Origin: JAFCBV01 sp965370715
Lineage (GTDB): Archaea; EX4484-52; B79-G9
Length of the DNA stretch: 19,672 nucleotides
Direction: 5' to 3'
Assembly (NCBI GenBank): GCA_965370715.1
Contig: CBDUVQ010000010.1
Coordinates: forward strand, 1-19,672
Numbering within the stretch: the first letter of the stretch is position 1; every line of letters starts with the position of its first letter. Made by a program: the position numbers and the translations under genes. Below, in pieces: positions 7,115 to 13,274 of the stretch. The notes under the pieces were generated by a model. It was given only the letters and a program-made list of their open reading frames with translations. It was not told where the DNA came from and did no database searches.

Positions 7115-8176
7115 CAGACTGATAACCAGCCCAACTGCAAGCGGCACAATGATGTTGTCATCAAAATACATGTGCCGGTCCTTGAAATCAAATGACTCTA
7201 CAATGCCAAACACCACAGCCCCTGCAACCGCGATGTTAAGTGGGATAAAAAAAGCTGCTGCAATAAATGCTGCAAAACTGCCTGCAATTGTCCCTTCAAT
7301 AGTCTTGCGCGGATTGTGAAAATGCTTTCTCGAGCCAAGCGGGCGCCCTATTAGTGTGCTTGCAGAATCCCCGACTGCAAGCATGAGTACTGCTACAAAT
7401 GCCGCTTCTTTCGAAAAAATCAGTGACGCCAGTAACGCGCCCATTATTAAAAAAACAGTTCCCTTAAGCGGCCAGTCCCGTATGTCCTTTTCCCGCTCAA
7501 ATGTCTTAAGTATCCATGAAACCAAAGGCAGGCGCTTTTGTTTTTTTATAGCGTAAGAAAGCGCGGCTGAAGAAAAAAGCATGAGCGCAAACAACGAAAC
7601 ATACGTCTCTCGGCCAGTGAAATATATTGTAAATGCAAGTAATGTGCCAAAAAATGCGTGAAATATCTGTCTTCTTGTCTCAAGAATATTCTTTTTTGCA
7701 AATAACGAAAACATCTTTGGATTATAAAGCACCTTTGACAATGCATATCCCAAAAGAGCACCGACAATAATATCCTGCGGAAAATGCACGCCAAGCACAA
7801 CTCTGGACAACGCAATGAGTGCTGCCCATAAATACGCAAGTGGGGCAGCAATTATCGCCGCAGATGCAAATGCTAAAGAAGCGTGGGCACTCGGAAAAGA
7901 AGGTGTGGTTTCTGCAACGAATGCCTGTATGCCTTCAACCAACAGCACAGGCCTTGGCTCTGCAAAAGAGATTTTCAGGGCGCCGGTCACAGTATACACC
8001 AGCACCAGAACAAGCATAACCCATACAGCACCCTTGAGTTTTCTCTTTCGAAATCCAAAGAGAACCGCAACAGCGCATAGAAGATATATGGATTCACTTA
8101 GGGCAAGCACATAGTCCAGCACACCTTCAGGTACGCTGCCATTCATGAAAAGCAATATGGATGTCTCAATAGGCAA
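7109..8176 (-). CDS. PAP2 phosphatase fused to polyprenol (dolichol/phytol-type) kinase
   Basis: A 355-residue polytopic membrane protein with two enzyme domains. Residues 1-150 are a PAP2 lipid phosphatase with all three motifs: K68-x6-R75-P76, P95-S-A-H98, and S124-R125 with H131 and D135 (S-R-V-V-L-G-V-H-F-P-Q-D). Residues about 165-355 match the SEC59/VTE5 family of CTP-dependent polyprenol kinases: R-R-Q-I-F-H173, G-D270, G277-R-P-L-G, K291-T-I-E-G and a late D339-D-N. Family knowledge predicts that the first half dephosphorylates a polyprenyl diphosphate and the second phosphorylates a free polyprenol, so both could yield a polyprenyl monophosphate carrier. The start is TTG at 8176 after a GTGGTG stretch; the first ATG (8146) would delete part of the conserved N-terminus. 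It lies 17 bases after rpsB. Actual substrates are inferred. Confidence 0.85.
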   Translation of the reverse strand: MPIETSILLFMNGSVPEGVLDYVLALSESIYLLCAVAVLFGFRKRKLKGAVWVMLVLVLVYTVTGALKISFAEPRPVLLVEGIQAFVAETTPSFPSAHASLAFASAAIIAAPLAYLWAALIALSRVVLGVHFPQDIIVGALLGYALSKVLYNPKMFSLFAKKNILETRRQIFHAFFGTLLAFTIYFTGRETYVSLFALMLFSSAALSYAIKKQKRLPLVSWILKTFEREKDIRDWPLKGTVFLIMGALLASLIFSKEAAFVAVLMLAVGDSASTLIGRPLGSRKHFHNPRKTIEGTIAGSFAAFIAAAFFIPLNIAVAGAVVFGIVESFDFKDRHMYFDDNIIVPLAVGLVISLI

Positions 8177-8193
8177 TAAAACACCACTTGACT

Positions 8194-8862
8194 TTATCGT
8201 GCAGTTCGGCTGTCTTTTCTCCCCTGTTTGCCTGGTGCATAACCTGCTGTCGGTTTTGCAGTCATCTCAAAGTCCTCGGCAGCAAACTTGAACTCTGCAT
8301 CACCCTTAATCTCTCCACGCGCCTTGAGGTACTCTCGCGCGAGTATCCAGTACAGCAGTGCAACAGACTTCTTCCCTTTGTTGTTCCCGGGAATCACAAG
8401 GTCAATAAATTTCGGGTCATTGAATGTATCGCAAATCCCTATTATTGGAAGGTTTGCATTATATGCTTCCTGCACTGCCTGCTTGTCTGCAAAAGAGTCT
8501 GTCACAATAACTATTTTTGGCTCAAAATAATTCTGCGCATTCGGGTTTGTAAGCATTCCGGGCATGAACCTGCCATAGACCGCAGTTGCTCCGCCTATTG
8601 CATCTGCAAATTTGACAACAGGCAGGTGGCCATTCCTTTTCCTGCTTACTGCAAGAATGTCCTTTGGCTCGTACTTTGATAAAAATTTTGCTGCGGCAGC
8701 AAGGCGCGCATCTATTTTCTGAAGATCGAAAACAGAAAGCTTGTCAGGGCGAACTTTGTAGATATATGATTGCATCGCCTTTAGTCTCTGGTTCATTCCA
8801 ATGTGTATCCCCGCTGAAAGATACATGTTAAGCGGTACAAGCATTTCTCTTGTTCTTGCCAT
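8194..8862 (-). CDS. rpsB: 30S ribosomal protein S2 (uS2), archaeal type
   Basis: A 222-residue protein that aligns by eye with archaeal uS2 over its whole length. It begins P-L-N-M-Y-L-S-A-G-I-H-I-G, has the V-F-D-L-Q-K-I-D-A-R-L segment, G-R-F-M-P-G-M-L-T-N-P and P-I-I-G-I-C-D-T, then a charged tail. uS2 is a small-subunit protein at the head-body junction. The ATG at 8862 follows GGAG (8872-8875) by 9 bases. The order enolase then rpsB is a classic archaeal arrangement and here continues into a polyprenol gene, echoing the isoprenoid genes found next to rpsB in many archaea. Also unusual is the 197-base gap upstream. Confidence 0.97.
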   Translation of the reverse strand: MARTREMLVPLNMYLSAGIHIGMNQRLKAMQSYIYKVRPDKLSVFDLQKIDARLAAAAKFLSKYEPKDILAVSRKRNGHLPVVKFADAIGGATAVYGRFMPGMLTNPNAQNYFEPKIVIVTDSFADKQAVQEAYNANLPIIGICDTFNDPKFIDLVIPGNNKGKKSVALLYWILAREYLKARGEIKGDAEFKFAAEDFEMTAKPTAGYAPGKQGRKDSRTAR

Positions 8863-9059
8863 TCATCTCAACTCCGTTTGATTAAGTATACAGCAAACCG
8901 TAACGCATCCAATATTAATGGATTTCCTGACCACGTAACTGGTTTATCTAAAGACGAACCACTCACATAACCAACTAACCAAAATTAGTGCTAACCGGCA
9001 TTGCCGATGTATCATGCAAATAGTGCATGTACTCAACCAAAATAGAAGCGCAAATGTTT
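8863..9059. other. gene-free interval between enolase and rpsB, with small hairpins
   Basis: No convincing frame is seen on either strand. The interval holds several short inverted repeats: CATGCA/TGCATG at 9013-9029, CGGC/GCCG at 8996-9006, an ACTAA/TTAGT pair around 8974-8989, and an imperfect 8-bp stem at 8941-8960. On the minus strand a weak box A-like TATACTTAA (8882-8890) lies about 24 bases before the rpsB ATG. A long rpsB leader with regulatory structure, a small RNA gene, or plain spacer are all possible. I found no tRNA (no good T-arm) and no clear box C/D pair. Confidence 0.35.
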
Positions 9060-10196
9060 TTAAACCTTAGCCATGCCCTTGTTCTTGGAATTACTCCATA
9101 TTCGAAGCAGCTTATTCAGCTTTGCAATCCGTATATCAGCCACACCGAATTTTACTATAGGTATTTCTGCATCAAGTGCCATTCTTGCTATTGTTGCATC
9201 AGATGTCTCTGCAGAGCGATGTGATATCACAGGAACAATGCCGCATTTTTTGCAAAGTGCTGTTGACTCAAGAGCATGTGTAACAGAGCCTACCTGATTG
9301 GGCTTTACTATCATAGATGATATTGAGTGGCTTTTTATCGCCTTTGTGAGGCGCGCTGTGTTCGTGACAGTCAGATCATCACCTGCAATAAGCGTGTTCT
9401 TGAGGCGCGACTTAAGTTCTGCAAAGCCCTCGAAATCTTCCTCGTGAAGCGGATCCTCTATATAGAATAAATTGTATTTTTCTGCGATGCTGATAACATA
9501 CTCTATCTGCTCTTTTGGTGTTCTTGAGGTACCTTCCTGTTTGTATACGTATTTTTTGTTATTCCATAGGCTTGAGGCTGCAATATCAAGCCCAATTCTG
9601 CATCCATTGGCAGATGCTGTCTTAAAGAGATAATCCATCAGCTTCGAAAATTCCAAATCCCCTGCAAGGGCGCCCTCATCATTTATGCCGCGAAAAACCT
9701 TGTCCTTGATAAGCTTTTTCTTTAGCAGGTGATATGTTTTTGACATAAGATCTATTGCTTCAGGAAATGTTTTTGCACTGAGAGGAATTATCAGAACCTC
9801 CTGAACATCAATGCAGCCGCCGTGCACCCCTCCACCGAAAACATTTCCAAGAGGGTATGGAAAAACAAGCTTTTTTGGCATTGGCTTTGAGTTCCAGATA
9901 CAATTGTATGCTGCAAATGAAAGAGCGGTCGCACCGTTTTCCCCAATAGAAATCATATTCTTTCCAAGCACAGCATCAATTTTTCCCTGGCTGAGCGGCA
10001 ATCCAATAAGCTTCTTGCAAAGAATTGTATTTATGAACTCCACTGCCTTATCAGCATTAACAGTTTTTGCCTCGTGCTTACCTTTTGATGCCCCTGCCGG
10101 GGCAGAGCCAAAAAAACCGTTTATTTCTGCTTCAACAGTCCATTCTGCCCTGCTGTCAAGCACTTTTCTGGCAGAAATAGTTTCAATCTCAGGCAT
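9060..10196 (-). CDS. eno: divergent enolase
   Basis: A 378-residue phosphopyruvate hydratase (2-phosphoglycerate to phosphoenolpyruvate), shorter than the usual 410-430. Family landmarks in order: A-R-K-V-L-D-S-R (9-16), the mobile loop A-G-A-S-K-G (34-39), G-V-H125, E146, N-D-E174-G-A, D204 in L-D-I-A-A-S, I-E247-D-P, G-D-D273-274-L-T-V-T-N, K298-P-N-Q, S-H326-R327 and K349. Thus metal ligands and both catalytic lysines and glutamates appear retained. Odd points: S-G-x-S/T-T in the loop is altered to A-G-A-S-K, and the R-S-E-R segment after K349 is replaced by A-D-I-R. Probably active. It heads the minus-strand cluster and has a well-placed TATA box 25 bases from its ATG, so the message may be leaderless. 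Confidence 0.9.
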   Translation of the reverse strand: MPEIETISARKVLDSRAEWTVEAEINGFFGSAPAGASKGKHEAKTVNADKAVEFINTILCKKLIGLPLSQGKIDAVLGKNMISIGENGATALSFAAYNCIWNSKPMPKKLVFPYPLGNVFGGGVHGGCIDVQEVLIIPLSAKTFPEAIDLMSKTYHLLKKKLIKDKVFRGINDEGALAGDLEFSKLMDYLFKTASANGCRIGLDIAASSLWNNKKYVYKQEGTSRTPKEQIEYVISIAEKYNLFYIEDPLHEEDFEGFAELKSRLKNTLIAGDDLTVTNTARLTKAIKSHSISSMIVKPNQVGSVTHALESTALCKKCGIVPVISHRSAETSDATIARMALDAEIPIVKFGVADIRIAKLNKLLRIWSNSKNKGMAKV

Positions 10197-10215
10197 AGTG
10201 GTTTTTTGGAGCGAA

Positions 10216-10225
10216 GATATATTAA
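10216..10225 (-). promoter_or_regulatory. TATA box of enolase gene
   Basis: The minus strand reads TTAATATATC, preceded by a purine-rich AAAAGA that could serve as a BRE. Its centre lies 25 bases from the A of the enolase ATG at 10196, which predicts transcription starting at or next to the start codon. Confidence 0.5.
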
Positions 10226-10227
10226 TC

Positions 10228-10235
10228 TTTTAAAA
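10228..10235 (+). promoter_or_regulatory. TATA box of the thiI-like gene
   Basis: TTTTAAAA is centred about 25 bases before the ATG at 10256, so the transcript is probably leaderless. It abuts the oppositely oriented enolase box (10216-10225), making a compact divergent promoter in only 59 bases between start codons. Confidence 0.45.
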
Positions 10236-10255
10236 TTGACTGCTTAAGAAAAACC

Positions 10256-10906
10256 ATGAAAACTAACGGGAAAAAGCTTATTTCTCTAATTTCCGGTGGA
10301 ATAGATGCTCCTGTTGCAACACATATTATGATACAGAGAGATGCCAAAATCGTGCTAGTGCACATGGACGTACGTTCTTCAATAGACAGGCGCCCTATTG
10401 AAAATGTAAAAAAGCTCGCTTCAATACTTGCAAAGACTGCAAAAAAAGATCTCCGGCTGTATCTTGTGCCCTATGGCAATAACCAGAAAGAAATTGCCGA
10501 AAAATGCCCTCAAAACCTCATGTGTATCCTTTGCAGGCGCACGATGTACCGCGTAGCAGAGGCAATTGCAGAAAAAGAGGGAGCAAACGGGATTGTCACA
10601 GGAGAGAACCTCGGTCAGGTAGCTTCACAGACACTTGACAATCTCGCTGCAGAAGACTGCGCAATATCCCTGCCTGTGCACCGCCCCTTACTTGGCTTTG
10701 ATAAAGAGGACGTAATACGGGCTGCAAAAGCGATTGGCACATATGAGATATCAACCCTTCCTGGCGAAGGATGCAGCATGGCGCCCAAGTTCCCAAAAAC
10801 CCATGCGATTCTTAAGGAGATTGAGAGCGCTGAAAGCAATCTTGATGTAGATGAAATGGTAGAACGCTCAATTGAAAAAGCGAGTATTATTACGATTACT
10901 AAATAA
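10256..10906 (+). CDS. thiI: stand-alone ThiI-type PP-loop sulfurtransferase
   Basis: A 216-residue protein matching only the C-terminal PP-loop domain of ThiI, which adenylates U8 of tRNA for 4-thiouridine formation. Visible motifs: S13-G-G-I-D-A-P-V-A (PP-loop), C90-x2-C93, T115-G-E-N-L-G-Q-V-A-S-Q-T and a late G-E-G-C173 followed by P-x-x-P-K-T. C173 aligns with the conserved cysteine of the ThiI PP-loop domain (Cys344 in E. coli). A C-x2-C pair plus this cysteine is what methanococcal ThiI uses for an Fe-S cluster. The N-terminal ferredoxin-like and THUMP domains that bind tRNA are absent, and the ATG at 10256 is placed right by the promoter, so this is not a truncated call. tRNA binding would need a partner. 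A sulfur role other than 4-thiouridine remains possible. Confidence 0.85.
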   Translation: MKTNGKKLISLISGGIDAPVATHIMIQRDAKIVLVHMDVRSSIDRRPIENVKKLASILAKTAKKDLRLYLVPYGNNQKEIAEKCPQNLMCILCRRTMYRVAEAIAEKEGANGIVTGENLGQVASQTLDNLAAEDCAISLPVHRPLLGFDKEDVIRAAKAIGTYEISTLPGEGCSMAPKFPKTHAILKEIESAESNLDVDEMVERSIEKASIITITK

Positions 10907-10941
10907 GATATTTTCCTTCAGACGAACATCTTACGCATAAA

Positions 10942-10951
10942 GCATATATGC
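10942..10951 (+). promoter_or_regulatory. candidate TATA box of the mbh operon
   Basis: GCATATATGC is centred 25 bases before the ATG at 10972, the same geometry as the enolase and thiI promoters in this window. If correct, the upstream in-frame ATG at 10948 is part of the box and not a start codon. Confidence 0.4.
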
Positions 10952-10971
10952 AGGAAAAAGCAAATAGTGCT

Positions 10972-11433
10972 ATGAAACAGTTCGTGCTATTGTTTGCGCT
11001 CCTCATCATCACATGGTTTTCTCTTTCTTTTTCAATCACCCAAAGCGAGGCAATAGCAGCAGTAATATCTTCTGCAATAGTCGCATCTTTATTCAGGGAA
11101 TTCTCATTCGAGCGCAATGACAACCTTGATGCGCCGCATATCAGGACATTTGTGGCTTTCAAGTTCGCTCTTTTTTTCATAAAAGCAGAAATTGAGTCTC
11201 ACTTTGCTGTCGCAAAAGCGGTTGTTACAGGAAACATAAATCCGGCAGTAGTTTGCCTGAAGACAAACGCAAAAGCCCTGTCCTCGAAAACACTCCTTTC
11301 AGACGCAATTACACTTACTCCCGGAACCCTTACAGTTGATGTTGGAAAATCCCTTTACATACACCATCTTGATTCAGGTAAAAAGGGCTCTGAAAATAAG
11401 TTTTCCAAATTTGCAGAGAAGATATTTGGATGA
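10972..11433 (+). CDS. mbhA: Mbh subunit A (MnhE/MrpE-like)
   Basis: A 153-residue membrane protein related to subunit E of Mrp cation/proton antiporters and to MbhA of membrane-bound hydrogenases. Two hydrophobic helices occupy about the first 45 residues, followed by a cytoplasmic domain containing the family hallmark I-T-L-T-P-G-T-L-T-V-D-V. The start at 10972 (M-K-Q-F-V-L-L) gives the usual short lead into the first helix and fits a TATA box 25 bases upstream; ATG 10948 would add eight residues. It is the first gene of the A-to-N operon and lies 9 bases before mbhB. It forms part of the sodium/proton translocating half of the complex. Confidence 0.88.
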   Translation: MKQFVLLFALLIITWFSLSFSITQSEAIAAVISSAIVASLFREFSFERNDNLDAPHIRTFVAFKFALFFIKAEIESHFAVAKAVVTGNINPAVVCLKTNAKALSSKTLLSDAITLTPGTLTVDVGKSLYIHHLDSGKKGSENKFSKFAEKIFG

Positions 11434-11442
11434 TGTGATTTT

Positions 11443-11697
11443 ATGGACCTCTTTTCAATTGCTTTTGTCATGTATGGTGTTGCAGGCATTCTCCTTTTGT
11501 TTCGCCTGCTTCGCGGGCCAACATTTGCAGACAGGGCAATTGTCTCAGATACGCTAACAAATATTGTAACGCTTTTTCTTGTTGCATATGCCATACAAGT
11601 TCAGGATGCAATGTATCTTGATGTTGCAATAATATTTGCAATGATGTCTTTTGTTGGCATCATAACTATTGCAAAATACGGGGTGAAACACTCATGA
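11443..11697 (+). CDS. mbhB: Mbh subunit B (MnhF/MrpF-like)
   Basis: An 84-residue protein with three predicted transmembrane helices, matching MrpF/MnhF. The diagnostic loop R-G-P-T-F-A-D-R is followed by D-T-L-T-N, and there is an acidic residue in the third helix (D-V-A-I-I-F-A). It belongs to the antiporter-like module with MbhA and MbhC. Its stop overlaps the mbhC start by 4 bases (ATGA), so translation is probably coupled. Confidence 0.92.
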   Translation: MDLFSIAFVMYGVAGILLLFRLLRGPTFADRAIVSDTLTNIVTLFLVAYAIQVQDAMYLDVAIIFAMMSFVGIITIAKYGVKHS

Positions 11698-12014
11698 TAT
11701 ATGAACTCATATTTTTCATATCAGCAATCTCTGCACTCATAGGTGCAATAGGGACTGTAAGGTTTCCTGATTTTTACACGCGCGTACATGCCCTTACAAT
11801 GGTTACTGTCGGCGGAGTGCTAATTGGCCTTGCTACGCTTGCTATTCAAACAGGATTCAGCGCATATTCTGCAAAAATTGCTTTGATAATGGTATTTTTG
11901 CTCATAACAAGCCCTGCAAGCGCGCACGCAATAGCACATGCCGCGCACATATCAGGAAAAAAGCCAATTGCATCAAGGGATATGCTCGCAGAAAAAAGAA
12001 GGGGAGAGCAATGA
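11694..12014 (+). CDS. mbhC: Mbh subunit C (MnhG/MrpG-like)
   Basis: A 106-residue protein with three helices, matching MrpG/MnhG. The family signature R-F-P-D-F-Y-T-R-V-H-A lies around residues 23-33. A later helix ends with the typical S-P-A-S-A-H-A-I-A-H-A-A. The C-terminal tail is basic and cytoplasmic. It overlaps both neighbours by 4 bases, as expected for a stoichiometric membrane complex. Role: part of the Na+/H+ translocating module. Confidence 0.93.
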   Translation: MIYELIFFISAISALIGAIGTVRFPDFYTRVHALTMVTVGGVLIGLATLAIQTGFSAYSAKIALIMVFLLITSPASAHAIAHAAHISGKKPIASRDMLAEKRRGEQ

Positions 12015-12247
12015 TTTTACATATTATAATTGCTGTACTTGTGCTGCTTTCATTCGCAGCCATACGCATGAAGAACCTGTTCTACGCTGTAATAACTCTT
12101 GGCGTTGTAGAGGTTCTTCTTGCAGCATCATTTTATATCATGGCTGCGCCCGATATTGCGATAACGCAAGCCGCGGTGTCAAGTGGGCTTGCGACATTCA
12201 TCTTTTTGCTTGCACTTGCCAAGACACGAAAAGTAGAGGAAGAGTGA
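12011..12247 (+). CDS. mbhD: Mbh subunit D (DUF4040, MrpA/MrpB-like segment)
   Basis: A 78-residue, three-helix protein equivalent to the DUF4040 segment that sits near the C-terminus of MrpA and is a separate gene in Mbh. The motif A-P-D-I-A-I-T-Q-A-A-V is the family hallmark and contains a conserved membrane acidic residue. The ATG overlaps the mbhC stop by 4 bases; mbhE follows after 6 bases. Confidence 0.92.
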   Translation: MILHIIIAVLVLLSFAAIRMKNLFYAVITLGVVEVLLAASFYIMAAPDIAITQAAVSSGLATFIFLLALAKTRKVEEE

Positions 12248-12253
12248 ACTTTT

Positions 12254-12526
12254 ATGAGACCCTGTATTATGTATGTCTGCATTGCTGTTTTTTTTGCATC
12301 ACTTGTGCTCTCACTAAATGCAATGCACCTTGGCGAGCGCGATATTGCAAGCTACTATCTCAGGAATGGGGCAACAGATACAGGCTCGCCGAACATAGTC
12401 AACTCAATTGTCTGGGACTTTCGCAGCTACGATACTCTCGGTGAGGAAACAGTTCTTTTCACAGCAGCACTTGGCGTATTCCTTGTAGCAGAAAGAAGAA
12501 CATCTAAAAAGAAAGAGGGAGCTTAA
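12254..12526 (+). CDS. mbhE: Mbh subunit E (MrpA C-terminal-like)
   Basis: A 90-residue membrane protein matching the last part of MrpA and MbhE. After an N-terminal helix it has N-I-V-N-S-I-V-W-D-F-R, then Y-D-T-L-G-E-E-T-V-L-F and a second helix. The D-T-L-G-E motif is the marker of this family. It ends in a basic tail; its last base is shared with the ATG of mbhF (TAATG). Confidence 0.92.
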   Translation: MRPCIMYVCIAVFFASLVLSLNAMHLGERDIASYYLRNGATDTGSPNIVNSIVWDFRSYDTLGEETVLFTAALGVFLVAERRTSKKKEGA

Positions 12527-12939
12527 TGGATATTGTCATAAAAACAACATCAAGAATTTTGTTCCCCTTTATGCTGCTTTTCGGCATATACCTCGCATTT
12601 CACGGGCACCTGTCCCCTGGCGGCGGCTTTCCCGCAGGTGCTGTGATAGGGACTGCTTTCGTGCTTCTTTTAATTGCGTTTCGTGAAAAGGATATCGAGA
12701 AAAAACTCCCTGAATGGAAAATTGCAGACTTCAAAAGCATAATTTCACTGGCACTTGTTTTCATGGTTCTTGGTGAATTTTATTTACGGGAGAAAATACT
12801 TCTCCACCAAAGGCTCTTTGACCTTTGGAGTGGTGGCGAAACACTCATACTCAACATACTCGGAAGCATTGTAGTTGCAAGCGCGATAATCATAATCGCA
12901 TACAGCTTTATGAAAGAGGAGTGGAAGGGAATACGATGA
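12526..12939 (+). CDS. mbhF: Mbh subunit F (MnhB/MrpB-like)
   Basis: A 137-residue protein with four predicted helices, matching MrpB/MnhB. The signature G-H-L-S-P-G-G-G-F-P-A-G is at about residues 27-38, following the first helix. This is an obligatory part of Mrp-type Na+/H+ antiporter modules. It shares one base with mbhE and overlaps mbhG by 4 bases. Confidence 0.95.
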   Translation: MDIVIKTTSRILFPFMLLFGIYLAFHGHLSPGGGFPAGAVIGTAFVLLLIAFREKDIEKKLPEWKIADFKSIISLALVFMVLGEFYLREKILLHQRLFDLWSGGETLILNILGSIVVASAIIIIAYSFMKEEWKGIR

Positions 12940-13274
12940 TTGAGTTCATAGGCGCTTTTTTGCTGATGGCCATCGGGTTGGTTGCACTGCTCACAAAAGA
13001 CAACCTGATTAAGAAAGTCATAGGCCTTGGGCTTTTCACTGACGGAATACACCTTTTTTTGATATCTCTTGGATGGCGCGGCGGCGGGCTTGCCCCCATA
13101 ATCCCGGACATTGTTTTCAGGCAGTTCGCCCTTATGGTAGACCCCCTGCCGCAGGCTCTTGTTTTGACGTCCATAGTTATAGACCTTTCAATCACTGCTG
13201 TCGCCCTCGCAATAGTTGTCCAGGTCTACAAATACTACGGCACGCTTAGTGCAAAAAAACTTGGTGACAAATGA
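12936..13274 (+). CDS. mbhG: Mbh subunit G (MnhC/MrpC/NuoK-like)
   Basis: A 112-residue, three-helix protein of the NuoK/MrpC family. Landmarks are G-L-V-A-L-L-T-K-D-N-L-I-K-K in the first loop, G-I-H-L-F in the second helix, and D-P-L-P-Q-A-L-V-L-T-S-I-V-I, which is typical of MrpC. The start at 12936 is chosen because it overlaps the mbhF stop (ATGA) and follows an AAGGGA Shine-Dalgarno; an upstream in-frame ATG would read through mbhF in another frame. It overlaps mbhH by 4 bases. Confidence 0.94.
   Translation: MIEFIGAFLLMAIGLVALLTKDNLIKKVIGLGLFTDGIHLFLISLGWRGGGLAPIIPDIVFRQFALMVDPLPQALVLTSIVIDLSITAVALAIVVQVYKYYGTLSAKKLGDK

Noticed and set aside
8188..8679. Plus-strand frame of 163 codons opposite rpsB
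   Set aside because: It lies wholly antisense to the unmistakable S2 gene and has no domain or promoter; its Cys/His-rich composition is a shadow effect.
8863..9059. Hidden tRNA or box C/D RNA
   Set aside because: No convincing T-arm, acceptor stem or paired C and D boxes were found on either strand.
12825..12935. Upstream extension of mbhG from an earlier ATG
   Set aside because: It would read through mbhF in another frame; the ATGA overlap and SD at 12936 fit better.
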